This document shows, piece after piece, positions 44,621 to 60,164 of a stretch of DNA of 64,000 nucleotides; position 1 is the first letter of the stretch; every line of letters begins with the position of its first letter. Below the pieces are notes generated by a model, which was given only the letters and a program-made list of their open reading frames with translations, was not told the DNA's origin and searched no databases. A program made the translations under genes and the position numbers. The DNA comes from Dermacentor variabilis. Lineage: Eukaryota > Arthropoda > Arachnida > Ixodida > Ixodidae. Location: contig NC_134572.1 in the NCBI RefSeq assembly GCF_050947875.1, positions 155,021,105 through 155,085,104 on the forward strand. The letters run 5' to 3'.

Positions 44621-45437
44621 CCGCTTATATTCCACTGCATCGGATGAAAGAGTGTGAGTCCTTAAAACATTTCATTTCATCAAAACAGCCGAAATATACC
44701 CAAGACGTCTTTTCAAAAATGATTTTCAATAATTATTGGCTGCTGCATATGATTGACCTGAAAAAAAAACTCTATATAAAAGGTCGTCTTATAAAAAAAG
44801 GAACAGGCGTCGTGGTGAAAAAGAAAAAGCTGCTCGACAACTTCTGCACTCTAACGAAAAGTAAATGTGCCCGTGCAAAACAAACGTAAAATACATTACT
44901 GGTCGCAGCGTGAAAGATACGAATGCTACATGCCTATACTTCCGAAAACACAAAATAATGATTTGCGAGAAAGTCTCACAGTTTTGCCCGTGAGCTTGCG
45001 CAATGAAATGAAGAACGAAATGCCTATTGTCCATTTGCTTTGTGCATTCCTATGAAAACATTTGCCATCATTTCAGTCTTGATTGTTTAGGATGATATAG
45101 TTAGAAGACGAAGAACCGTCGCAATAGTTTAGCAGTGTTATGTTAAGAAATCCATGTATTTCAAAATTCCAAAACACAAAATAATCATTTTTCAAATAGA
45201 AATAGCTTACGCGCTATATTCGATTCGTATTCGAAACTTCCAATATTTGGTCATGGCTAGTCCTTGAGCTTCACAGAGTTCTAGACGCCACACCGCCCGA
45301 ACTGTCACCAAACTGTTGCTTTTCATAGTCACTTTGCTTTTCTGTATTCATTCTCCCGTCTTAGTGCAACCATATTTAGAACACAGCAGGTTTCGTACTA
45401 ACAAGACGGTTCTCATTATTTCATCCATGCAGCCGCT
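44621..45437. other. Upstream region of the right secreted-peptide gene
   Basis: Mirror of 38558-39369. It holds the presumed promoter of the gene at 45438. The region between the two gene starts (38558-45437) is therefore a 6.9-kb divergent intergenic stretch that is itself palindromic. No clear core promoter is recognised. Confidence 0.35.
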
Positions 45438-46045
45438 ATGGCCAAGCTGTCTGCACTCCTTCTCCAAGTGGCGTTGAGCGCCGTCTTCGCTCTTGGTGAG
45501 TGTACATATTCCATTCTAGCAGTTTTATCTTTCTTAGAGGAATTGCGTTTTGTTCACGAGCGCTCGTCTTTGATCTCGTGCTGTGGTTTGTAATATCTTC
45601 AGACGAAACTAATAATTCATAGGCGCAGCGGTAATTTGTTGATGTTGTCCGTTAACTAGGCATAATTTTCAGACACATTAGCGATTGCAAGGATAGTCTA
45701 TAGAGCAAATTGAGGACGCAATTCATAAAATATGAATGACTGAGCAGCAGGAAATCACGCAAATCAACAATATCATGAAAGATAATAATACTCAAATTAA
45801 AGGCACTGGAATTTACATTCTTCCTCACTTAACATGTATGAGATTAGTACATCAGAAACAATCTATTCGGAACAGGAGGTTAACACACGACTTGAATGTT
45901 GCACTAATGCTGCATGCTCATTGCAGGGCTTCTCCAGATGGCAGTAGCCCAGGAAGAAATGGCACGAGACCGCCCTTATGGTCAGTTCCGTTGTCAAATT
46001 TCTGAATTGATTCTTTCAAATGCATATGCCACAACAGCTCAATAG
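45438..46045 (+). CDS. Small secreted peptide gene, two exons, right copy
   Basis: Exon 1 coding is 45438-45495 and exon 2 is 45927-46045, with a GTGAGT donor and TTGCAG acceptor. The split codon gives glycine, and the intron is 431 bp. The product has 58 residues: signal peptide MAKLSALLLQVALSAVFALG plus LLQMAVA, then the mature part QEEMARDRPYGQFRCQISEL followed by ILSNAYATTAQ. There is one cysteine and no transmembrane segment beyond the signal. A phase-1 intron right after the signal exon is common in secreted arthropod proteins. The gene is divergent from its mirror twin at 37950-38557. I recognise no family; a distant or truncated relative of tick antimicrobial peptides is possible but not shown. 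Confidence 0.55.
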
Positions 46046-46062
46046 AGTGAAATATTGCCATG

Positions 46063-46068
46063 AATAAA
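46063..46068 (+). terminator. Polyadenylation signal of the right secreted-peptide gene
   Basis: AATAAA lies 17 bases after the TAG stop at 46043-46045, in the same position as in the left copy. Confidence 0.5.
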
Positions 46069-46671
46069 CGTAAGCCTTAATGTGTATGATATGTAGCGTA
46101 AAATATTAAGCTAAACTGACAATGCATCTCTCGCGTACCGCCTTTTTAATAATCAGGGCGCTCTGACAACGTGGAGTAACACCCTGAGAACGCCCCGCAA
46201 TACGGACGTCTCGACCAGGTGCACTTACGTGAGTTTTTTGATTGTTACACTTTTGTCCATATATAAAAGCACTTTCTAGAGTTCAAGCATTGACCGCAAT
46301 TGCAAAAGGTTCACTAAAAAAGTCGCAGTTTCACCGGGAAGGTGAAGCATCTGCTCCGACAGCCAATTAGTAGAGCGATTGATACTTAGTAAGAAGAGAA
46401 GTTTTATGGGCCGTACAAAGATGTGAACATTCGCTTATTCGAAGACTTAGGATACCCTCTGTCAAAACGCTCACATCGGATAGCGCGGTACGAACAGCGA
46501 GCGAAGTGACCTTTGCGCTGCCCAACGCCTTGACGCAAACAGAATGGCGAGAACACAGCACATGCAAGGGTATGAGCCGTCGGCCCATCTAGACTCTATC
46601 CCTAGCGCATATCGCATTGACGATAAAGCCCGCGAGCGGACGCGGCATGCAAAGTCGCTGCCGATGTACAA
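46069..46671. other. Unclassified arm sequence containing the empty insertion site
   Basis: The stretch contains the uninterrupted counterpart of the insertion site (ATCTCTCGCGT at about 46127-46137). The rest mirrors 16648-17182 and holds no recognised gene. Confidence 0.5.
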
Positions 46672-47654
46672 GGGCCCGATAACGCAGAACTATTCCAATA
46701 AGTTTCTGTTCCAATCTCCTGACGTCAAATTTGCGTCAACACCGACGCAAGCACCGCGCGGTCACCCGCAGGGTTGTCTGAAGAAACCAATCAAACCCTC
46801 TCCTGGTTCATAGGAGGTCACTTTTATTTGCTTGAAAAACGAATAACATTTCATACAGTGAGCTGCTTTTCGTATCTAATTGGCTGCCAAGAGGCGAGGA
46901 GAACGCTCAAGGGGAGAGGGATTCGATGAGGCACAGCCAGTGCACTGAAAACTGATAACCAGCCGAAGGGGGTGGTGCCGGCGTCTGCGATTGGTCGGTT
47001 TTCTCTTACTTAGCTTGCGGTGGCTGGTCGAAAATCACGGCGGCGTGCAACGGAAATTTCTAAATGACGCTATAACTGGCCCTCAGCAAAGAAGAGTTGG
47101 CAGAAAGAGGTGGTAAACGTGCCGAAAGTGCTCAAAAATGTTCCACGGCCACGCAAGAAGTTTCATTATACGCAAATACACCCATGCTCTCCGGCAGGTG
47201 CGTGTAGCCAGCGCCTGAGCGATCGACGGCACCCATCTTTTAGTCCTTTCGGGACGCGGCAGCCTGCGGCTATTCAGAAGAAAATTCAATTTTGTTCGGC
47301 GTATTAATGCATATTTAATGCGTACGCGTCATTTTGACGCTTTGAGATTTCACGGTTTTTTGACGTCGCGTTACAGGCAGGCGCAGTGGGTGCACCCCGA
47401 AAACTTTTGACCAATAGCCGGGCGCTAATGACGAAAAGCGCCGAATCACAAATAACTGTTTTTTTTTTTTCTGTCAAATCATGGATAATCAGTGTGTACA
47501 CATCACATCATATGGGGAGGTATCGCGGTTTTGGTGATATCGCGTGACAGACAGGTGAAGTGGGGGTGGTCAAAAAAAAGTTTTGACCAATCGTGGAGGG
47601 GTGACAGCAGTAATGGAATAGAATAGTTTGGAATAGTTTTACCTTATAGCGCCC
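46672..47654 (-). mobile_element. TIR element copy C, right arm (983 bp, TSD CAA)
   Basis: Starts GGGCCCGATAACG and ends CCTTATAGCGCCC, with CAA at 46669-46671 and 47655-47657. TGACGTCA lies near 46720. Same insertion as 15669-16647. Confidence 0.88.
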
Positions 47655-51674
<4,020 letters not shown>

Positions 51675-52656
51675 GGGGCCGTATAACGTAAAATTATTCC
51701 AATATGTTTTTATTCCAATCTCCTGACCTCAAATTTGCGTAACCGCCGACGCAAGCATCACGCGGTCCCCCGCCGGGTTGTCTGAACTAACCAATGAAAT
51801 GATCCCCTCGTTCATAGGAGATCCCTTTTGTTAGCTTGACAAACGAATAACATTGCCTGCATTCAACGGATTGTCTTATCTATTGGCTCACAAGGGGCGA
51901 GGAGCATGCTCAAGTGGAGAGGGTATCGACGGGGCCGAACCACTGCACTGAATATCGATAACTGGATAAAGATTCTGGTGCCGGCGTCTGCGATTGGTCC
52001 GCTTTCTCTTACTTAGCTTGCGGTGGCTCGTCGACAATCGCGGCGGCATGCAACGAAAGCCTAAGAATGACGCTAACACGGATCCTCAGCCAATAAATGT
52101 TGGCATAACGAGGTCGTAAACGTACCGAAAGTTCTAGAAAACGTTACACGGCCACGCAAAAAGTTTAATTACACGCAAATAAACCCATGCTCACTGGAAA
52201 GGGCGAGTTGCCAGTGCCGGAGCGATCGGCGGCAGCCATCTTTTATTCCTTTCTGAACGGGGCAGTCTGCCGCTATTCAGAAGAAAATTCAGTTTTGTTC
52301 GGCATATTAATGCATCTTTAACGCGTACGCGTCACTCTGACGCAGCAAGTTTTTGCGGTTTTGGGACGTTGCGTGAGAGGCAGGTGAAGTGGGTGCCGCC
52401 CGACAACTTTTGACGAATAGCCGAGGGCTAATGGCAAAAAGGCGTCGACTCAGAAATAACTATTTTTCTTTTGCTCGGTCAAATTATGCATACTCAATGT
52501 GTGCAGGTCACATTAGATGGGGAGCCATCGCGGCTTTCGTGACGTCGCGTGAGAGACAGGTGAAGTGGGGGTGGCCCAAAAAAAGTTTTTGACCAATCGT
52601 GGTGGGCTGATTGCAGAATTGGAATAGAAAAGTTTGGAATATTTTTACGTCATAGC
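51675..52656 (-). mobile_element. TIR element copy B, right arm
   Basis: Starts GGGGCCGTATAACGTAAAAT and ends ATTTTTACGTCATAGCC. The CRE-like site is TGACCTCA, the reverse complement of the left copy's TGAGGTCA, so the mutation is shared. No clean target duplication is visible. Confidence 0.75.
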
Positions 52657-53099
52657 CACAGTACTTTCCACAGTACTTCCAGGTTTCGCGCAGTGATATA
52701 AACCTTTATTATTGAAAGCAGAGATGCGCTCATTGTCAAAACTATATTTGTGAAAACATTTACCATAATAGACGCAGTAACTCGCAGCACACGCAGAGCT
52801 GACACAAGAATGCGAGAAGCAAAACATGGAAATTGACAGAAACCGGAAATCGCCGAGAAATATGTCAGGTCCTTTTGCATTATACATCCGTGAGTTTTCG
52901 AGATTAATAAGTGCGCATATTTTTGAGACAATAATATTGTCCTATTCTGATGGTTAAGCTTTTAGGAGCTTCTTCTTTGGAAAAAACGTTGAACGATATG
53001 GGCTTATATATTTTGCGGACAGCCCCCAAGGAAGAAAAAAACGAAAGGATACCCCTAGACGAGGTTCACAATCCGTGTTGAGGTCTACTTGGGCGCACA
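52657..53099. other. Unclassified arm sequence, right copy
   Basis: Mirror of 10386-10824, with the cysteine-rich frame 52887-52645 on the minus strand. No gene called. Confidence 0.35.
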
Positions 53100-53448
53100 A
53101 GGGGAGAGAGAACTAAACTTTTATTTCTGAGACGGTAATCGGAGTCAGAAACCGGTTCCCCCTAGGAAGAGGATTAATTATTCCAAGAACCCTCTGGCTT
53201 GGGCTGCCTCCTTGGCCCGGGCGAAGAGACTGCGTTGGTCGTCCAGGTCATCAGAGGAGAGCTTGGCCTCCCACGTTTCAGTTGTCGTAGGGATCCGCGA
53301 TGGGCTGGGGCGCTCTTCTTGTGCTTGCATGGGGCGGCTTTCTTTGGATTCGTCTTGAGGGGCTTGTGTGTTGTCGTCTACGGATCTGTAACGCAGTGGG
53401 CAATCCTGGAACATTTGTTGCACGGTGTCTGGGACATATGTACGAGTA
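53100..53448 (-). pseudogene. I-like LINE C-terminal end and 3'UTR, right copy
   Basis: The minus-strand frame ends with TWEAKLSSDDLDDQRSLFAR and KEAAQARGFLE before a stop at 53178. Upstream it contains TLQQMFQDCPLRYRSVDDN. This arm keeps the C-terminal codon that is a stop in the left copy. It joins TIR element A at 53449. Confidence 0.75.
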
Positions 53449-53451
53449 CTG

Positions 53452-54413
53452 GGGCGCTATAACGTAAAACTATTTCAAACTTTTCTATTCCAATTTTGCA
53501 ATCAGCCTTCCGCGATTGGTCAAAACCTTTTTGGGCCGCCCCCCTATTACATGCTTCACACGCGACGTCACGAAAACCGCGATATCTCCTCATCAGATAT
53601 AACGTGTCCACCGAACAAAAGAAAAATAGTCATTTCTGATTCGACGCCTCTTCGCCATTAGCCCTCTGCCATAGGTCAAAAGTTTTCGGGCTGCGCCCAT
53701 TTCACCTGCTTCTCACGCGAGGTCACAAAACCACAAGAACTCACCGCGCCAGAGTGACGTGCACGTCATAAAGATGCATTAGAATGCGGAACAAAAGTGA
53801 ATTTTCTTCTGAATAGCCGCAGGCTGCCCCGTTCCGAAAGAAATAAATGACCGCTGCGCCGATCGCTCAGGCACCGGCTACTCGCACCTGTCCAAGAGCA
53901 TGCGTTTATTTGCGTGTAATAAAGCTTTCTATGTGGCCATATAACATTTTCGAGCACTTTCGGCCCGTTTACGACCTCGTTCTGCCAACCCTCCTTTCCT
54001 GAGGATCCGTTTTAGCGTCATTCTTATGCTTTATTTGCATGCCGCCGTGATTGTTGACGAGTCACCGCAAGCTAAATATGGGAAAGCGGAACATTCACAG
54101 ACGCCGGCACCACTCTCTTCATCCGGTTATCGATTTTCAGGGCAGTGGCTCGGCCTTATCGAATCCCTCTCCACTTGAGCGTACTCCTCGCCTCTTGTGA
54201 GCCAATTAGATAAGACAAGCCGCTCAGTATAGGCAATGTTATTCGTTTTTCAAGCAAACAAAAGTGACCTCCTAAGAACGAGGAGAGCGTTTGATTGGTC
54301 TGTTCAGATAACCCGGCGGGTGACCCCCCGATGCTTGCGTATACGGTTATGCAAATTTGACGTCAGAAGATTGAAATAAAAACACATTGGAATAGTTTTA
54401 CGTTATAGGGCCC
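53452..54413 (+). mobile_element. TIR element copy A, right arm (962 bp, TSD CTG)
   Basis: Begins GGGCGCTATAACGTAAAACT, ends ACGTTATAGGGCCC, and has CTG at 53449-53451 and 54414-54416. This is the best preserved pair of ends and defines the TIR. TGACGTCA lies at about 54359-54366. Same insertion as 9059-10019. Confidence 0.9.
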
Positions 54414-54700
54414 CTGCATAGGATATAGTCTGCGCATGATTATTGCGTGTAAGTTGGTGTTGGTCTGTAGGCGGCGCTGGATTACTTCTTCGCTCGGATT
54501 ATTGTGTGGTGAAACGTACATTCTTCTGCAGTCTCGGTGGTGTTGCGAAAGCTCCGAGTACTTTAGGGCGATGTCATCAACGTTGGTGGCCGGCATGGAG
54601 TGGGATGGCAGGAAAAGCCGGCTGGTATTCTCGCGGGCAGCGGCGTGTGCCGCCTCATTTCCTGTCATGCCATGATGCCCTGGTACCCAGTGTATGTGGG
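54414..54700 (-). pseudogene. I-like LINE RNase H fragment, right copy
   Basis: The minus-strand reading gives THIHWVPGHHGMTGNEAAHA, TSRLFLPSHSMPATNVDDIA and on to LYPMQ at the TIR element. The N-terminal part of RNase H present in the left arm (8669-8765) was lost in the deletion at about 54700-54745. Confidence 0.8.
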
Positions 54701-54801
54701 TGTCGGGTGCCAAAGGGTGCCAAAGGGTGTCGGGTGCCAAAGTGGAAGACTTGTGAAACCTAAAGGAAACTGTCGGTAACATTGGAAAGCTTGTTGAACA
54801 T

Positions 54802-55274
54802 GTGTCAGACAAGTATGATGCTTTCCTACAAACTTCTGACAGACATGAGGGGCAGATCGAGAGCCTTAGCAAGAGAGTAGAATTCTTAGAGGCGCACCAA
54901 GACAGAAATGAAGTTGCAAGGCTAACTAAGGAACTAACCAAATTGCAGCAATACAGTAGGCGTCACAACATCAAAATTCACGATGTATCATTCACGGAAA
55001 AAGAAAACCTTTCGGAAAACTGAATAATCTTGCTAAGAAACTCGAGCTGCCTCTGCTGAATGATCGTGATGTGGACGGTTTGCATCGCCTGCCAGCACCT
55101 GTGAACAAAGTGCCGATCATTCTGATAAGCTTTTGCCGCCAATCGGTGAAAGTAAATTGGCTTGCAAAGTGTAAAGTTGTGAAGAAGTGTGACAAAGACA
55201 TTTCCTATTTCGATAATCTGACGGCACTGGACAGAAAGCTTTTATGGCTTGCCAAATCAAGAGCACGCGAATAA
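54802..55274 (+). pseudogene. CR1-like ORF1 coiled-coil and C-terminal part
   Basis: The first part (to 55023) is a charged coiled coil (SDRHEGQIESLSKRVEFLEA, VARLTKELTKLQQYSRRHNI). After a frameshift near 55021 the frame continues with LAKKLELPLLNDRDVDGLHR, LPAPVNKVPIILISFCRQSV and DRKLLWLAKSRARE, like the C-terminal domain of LINE ORF1 proteins that chaperone the RNA. The left mirror (about 7780-8330) is more decayed. Confidence 0.7.
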
Positions 55275-55399
55275 GGCTACCAATTTTAGTGGTGTTCCGA
55301 TGGAAGGGTCTTTTAAGGAAAGAACCTGGCGCAAGGGCAATAAGGATTGCCTCTGAACAAGACCTTGAGCTAACTGCTTAAGTTGGTTTCTTTTTCATT

Positions 55400-56005
55400 G
55401 TGCTGTTGTTATTAACCCTCACGCTGAATTTTACTAGCGACTCCCTTAACGCGTTCATAAATGAAAATAGCTATTCCACATATTTCTCCTTGTATCATTT
55501 AATTGCACAAAGCCTCAGAAATAAGATTGATGAAATTAAGGCTAATCTCGAGCTCATAAAATGTCACTTTGACATAATTGGATTTACAGAAACATGGTAT
55601 ACGTCAAATAGCGATGTTACACAGTTAACAAGTTATGACAGCGTCTCTGTATTTAGGAAAGAAAGACGTGGCGGCGGCGTATCTTTGTATATAAAACAAG
55701 ACATTGATTACGGGGTTCTTCCGGAATTCACCGTAGTGTGTGATGATTTTGAGACAGTTGGTGTGACCAACCATAATGCCATTATACTTCTCACGTACCG
55801 GCCCCCTCACGGATTAGATAGCACCTTTCTTACTTACGTTGAGTCTTTTCTTGAATATGCTACCTTCAATAAACTACATGTTATTATATTTGGTGACATG
55901 GAGATTGATTTCTTAAGAAACAGTGCTAGCCAGGTGCACCTCCTCGAGTTGATGTTATCATATGGTTGTGAAAATATTGTAGATAACACGCTGAAACGCT
56001 CATAG
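55400..56005 (+). pseudogene. CR1-like APE endonuclease, right copy
   Basis: The motifs in order are SLRNKIDE, FDIIGFTETWYTS, RRGGGVSLYI, ILLTYRPPHG and HVIIFGDMEIDFLRN. The catalytic asparagine of the GDFN-type motif is glutamate. The upstream part starts inside a run without ATG, so the true start is unclear, and a stop at 56005 precedes the RT. Confidence 0.8.
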
Positions 56006-56495
56006 ACTTGTGCTTTACAAATTTACCTTTAAATAAAGTAACATCCGGTGTACTTCTGACGAGCTTAAGTGATCACCTTCCTTTTTTGCCTTCTTTTCCT
56101 CGGTGAAAAAAATGGATAGAACTAAATTCCTCCGACAAATAATCCGTGAAAATAACATTGCGCAGTTCCATTCACTGATGGCTGACGTAGTCTGGGATGA
56201 CATATATAGTGAAAGCAACCCGTGTAAGGCATATAACATTATTTTAGAGAAAGTGCTTCACCACTATAACATTGCTTTTCCACTCCTGCCTATAAAAAAG
56301 CAGAGGAGGATAAGAAAATAGTGCATTACTCCGGCATTATACAGACGCATAAACAGAAAAAAACTGGCTGTTTTCTCGTCTTATAAAACGAAAGGTCCGG
56401 TTCATTTCACGGAATTTAAAAAATTCCGTAATAACTTAACTTCAGACCTTAAGAAAGTAAAATCAGCTTTCTACGACAACAAATTTACCACAGTC

Positions 56496-57492
56496 ATGAA
56501 TAGTCCTAAATTATATTGGCAAACAGCTAACAACATCATAATAGGTGGCAAAGCACGCTTTCCGCTGGATTTTTACATCGACGGTAAGAGATTTTCACGT
56601 GTGCCACTTGCAAACAAGTTTAATGAACATTTTCTCAATGCAGGTTCACCAAATTGTTCACGCATGAGCCAAGCGTTAACGCCTATCGCTTCATATGTTC
56701 CTTCCACTAATAGCAATTCACTGTTTCTGATACCTACATCGGAGGAAGAAGTTGAAAGTGTTGTAAAGGCAATGAAGGATGGGTGCTCGCCAGGAAATGA
56801 CGATATTAGTAGACGCCCCATCAAGGCCGTACTTCCATTACTTGTGAGTCCTCTAGTATATATTTGTAATCTCATATTAGAGACCGGTATATTCCCTGAT
56901 AAAATGAAAGTTGCGCGTGTAACCTTAATATTCAAAGGAGGAGGAAAAAATGATCTCAATGATAACAGGCCTATTTCTGTTTCGCCGCTCTTTTCTAAGA
57001 TCGCAGAACGCATAATGTACACGAGGTTAAAGAAATTTTTAAATGCTCATAATATAATATGTAAACAACAATAAGGATTTTAGGCTGGGAATTCAACGGA
57101 GACACCACTGCTATACATAAAGGACAGCATTTTGGAAAACTTTTCAACAGATACTACATACACTAGACATTTTTCTTGGCTTCCGAAAAGCCTTTGATTC
57201 TATTAAACATGAAATTCTGATAGAAAAACTGGGAAAGTATGGTATGAGAGGAATAGCACATGAGCTGATATATAGTTATCTGAAAGGAAGAAAACAATAT
57301 ACTAGTATGAATCAATTTCTGTCAGATATAGGAATAATTAAGTGCAGTGTGCCGGCAGGATCTATTCTTGGGCCTTTGTTATTTATTTTATACATCAATG
57401 ACCTCATTAACATCCCCCTGACACCTGATATTATCCTTAACGCGGATGACACTGTCTTCTTGTCTGGTCCAAACCTAGCCTCTCTTGAATAA
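56496..57492 (+). pseudogene. CR1-like reverse transcriptase, right copy
   Basis: Frame 56496-57074 carries MKDGCSPGNDDISRRPIK, IFKGGGKNDLNDNRPISVS and RLKKFLNAHNIIC. After a break, 57150-57492 carries GFRKAFDSIKHEILIEKL, CSVPAGSILGPLLFILYIND and ILNADDTVFLSG. The catalytic box is NADD instead of YADD, while the left copy keeps YADD but has EGS in place of AGS. Confidence 0.82.
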
Positions 57493-57600
57493 TATGCAAA
57501 TCAGTGGCTGAGTCAGCTACAGATCTGGTTAAATAACAACGAACTTGACTTAAATATAAAGCAAACACAATACATTATTTTTCGCCCCTAAAACAAACCC

Positions 57601-58056
57601 TTGAATCATCACATCCAACTACAGATCTATAATACCAATACATCACCAGCAAATTCTTGCCGCTTCCTGGGCGTCTGTTTCAAATATGAACTAACATGGA
57701 CAGATCACGCGGATCAGGTTCGTTTGAAAGCATCTAGGTCTATCGGTTTGTTGCAACGCGTAAAATATCTTTCACCTCTGCGTTTGAGAAAGCAGATTTA
57801 TTTTTCCGTAGTTCATTCCTATTTTATGTACTTTCAGCTAGTTCGGGGTACATGTAACAAATCAGATTCAGACCGCATTTTTTCGCTTCAATTCAGGGCG
57901 TTGAAGACGGTATTCCATTCTGCACCTGTTACCAAAGAATCCCTGTACGACACAGTAAAGTTACTGCCGTGCTATCAACTTTACAGTTTCTCATTGGCTG
58001 CACTGGTTTTTCATAAGATTAGGCATCATTTTACATCCTTCTGTACTAAGTACTAA
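57601..58056 (+). pseudogene. CR1-like ORF2 C-terminal domain
   Basis: Reads NSCRFLGVCFKYELTWTDHA, LLQRVKYLSPLRLRKQIYFS and LPCYQLYSFSLAALVFHKIR. This is the thumb/C-terminal region of CR1/Jockey-type ORF2. The mirror in the left arm (5406-4900) is fused to RTE sequence. Confidence 0.8.
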
Positions 58057-58593
58057 AACAGGAACGTTATCTATAACTTGCGCACCGTATCTACGGTTCG
58101 GTCGAAGTCACGCACAAATTATGGTACTCAGATCATAGACAACCAAATAGTTACACTCTGTGACACTTATCCTTTAACTATAAACTGCATAAATGATTGC
58201 AAAACCCTTTCCAAATTTACCAAAACATAAAAATCATGCTTTCTTCTCCTGCCTCTTTTGCTTAGAATTGTACCTTTCTTTTAACTTGAGCAAGTGCAAT
58301 TTGAATGATTATCTACATCATTGTTTCCATGAATTAGAATCATGTAATCAATGTGTAATATCAAATCATAGGATGATTTGTCATATGTGACACAGCATTG
58401 AATGTCTGAATTTGCACTGATTTCTTTGAATTCACAATGTAGTGCAGTATTTTGTCATGCCGACCTGCTGTCATAATGTGCGATCCCGAGGTGAAGGCCC
58501 TGTCAGGAGGCATTGTTGCCTCCTTTTGCCGCGCTTCGTGGACATCCTGTACCACCTATGTATGTCCAAATAAACTGAATTGAATTGAATTCA

Positions 58594-60164
58594 GGGCCAG
58601 TTGTTATTGCCAGAGCGATAGCACCAGAATTTTTACCCTAAGAAGAGGGAAAATGCAATCACAAATAACTTTCTGGAAGAGGAAAGGCAGAATTTTTCGC
58701 GGTACCGGAAAACTTACTGCAGGAAAATTCGAATCCTCTTTCATAACAATATCCACAAGTATCTAACGTGTAGATTGTGAGAGTAAGAAAATAGGCTCAG
58801 CTGTGGCAGCTGCAATGGGGTCACTAGATGTTTTTGACTCCAGAGAGGCAAGACACATCTACAGATTGCTGCTTGAGGCACAAGACCACCGAGAAAGATG
58901 ACGTGTTCCATCTAGTACAGAGACTTTACCCAACGCCGGAGCAATGTGAATACACAAGCTAATCGCAGCTACAAACCTCTGAAGTTAATAGTAATAGACC
59001 TAGTCCACGGAGGGAGCCAACCTTTGTACATGGGAACATTTGCTACAATATATTGGCCCGATAAAACAACAATTGTTATTTCTTGTAGCTTTCTGCGACT
59101 TTTATATTTTTGCTAATGGCTCTCGCAGTAGGCGAAAGTGCAACTTTTTATTGACAAATAAGCCAAGACACGCTCTTAACAATTGCTCCTAATCAAGGAT
59201 ATCTATTTCACATCTATGAATTGCGAAAACTGTTTTGGTGAAATGTTCCACATGTTTAAATTTAGTGGTTTTATTCTTGCTTGATTCATGAATTTTCACC
59301 ACTTTCTCTGAAAATTAGAGACCAGAAATCAAAATTCTGCATCGCAGTGTTGCACAGTAGAAGTATCTTTGCACATATAGCGTATTATACCAAAGATGAG
59401 CAAGGGTTTAAACCCGTAACGGCTATGCACTATAGCAATTTCCTTTCTTTGTGGATGTTACATATCGTAATCGGTTATTTAGTAAGGTTTAGTGCTTTTA
59501 TTGCTTTTCGTGTTAACGCTAAATCTTGCACCAACCTGAAGGCAGGCTCTTTAGTTTCGAACACTGTATAATACCTACCCAACCAAACAAAACATTTACG
59601 ACAATTGACAAAATGAGGATAAAGTTAACGCCGGAGCCAACGTTTCGACTCATAGGGTTGTATTTTTCAAGCGATATATTGTTTCCTCCGCATAGTTATT
59701 TTTGTCGGGTAAGCGATATGAACACGAAGAATCTGTAGTGAAGACGAGTATTATCACCACCACCTTAATGACCTTACATCAACGCTACCAGAAAGGAACC
59801 ACTCACAAGTTCCTCTCGACAAGGCTTATGGCGTCGCCAATAGATTTGAGAGGATGTCAGAATTAGCTAGGAAACAGTCAATACCAAAAACAGAGAGATT
59901 ACTATCCCTTATAAAAAATATTCCAGTGTCCTCCCAACTTGGACATTCCGCGAAAAAGGCCGGCAGAGAAAAAGCCCGGCACGCGATGTCAGAGTTGATG
60001 TTGTGGGAAACGATGTTCGGAGAGACTACCAAGTTAAGGAAACGACCATGAGTGCACCATGACATTGGCGGCTGTTTCATTACCTAGGTAACATGCATGC
60101 CAGGACGTCTCATTTATGTTCGACATGCACACTTTTCAAACTATACCAATTGTGAGATAGATTT
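58594..60164. other. Right-arm-only sequence downstream of the CR1-like element
   Basis: No left counterpart exists, because the left arm has lost it. The first about 50 bp may be I-like LINE sequence on the minus strand (AIALAITT). Open frames at 59281-59571 and 59854-60051 have no recognisable motif. No gene is called. Confidence 0.4.

Larger units (their letters stand above)
54745..58593 (+). mobile_element. CR1-like LINE, right copy, with complete 3' end
   Basis: The coding order is ORF1 coiled coil and C-terminal domain (54802-55274), endonuclease (55400-56005), RT (56496-57492) and C-terminal domain (57601-58056). The element ends at 58593 in AAATAAACTGAATTGAATTG, a short pentamer-type tail. 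The 5' PHD region is deleted. Multiple frameshifts and stops make it inactive. Directly beyond the tail, on the minus strand, AIALAITTGP resembles the RNase H segment that should precede DCQAAAR, which suggests it landed antisense in the I-like LINE. Confidence 0.85.

Noticed and set aside
37950..46045. Naming the secreted peptide as a known antimicrobial family
   Set aside because: The resemblance of RCQISEL to some tick peptides is too short, and only one cysteine is present.
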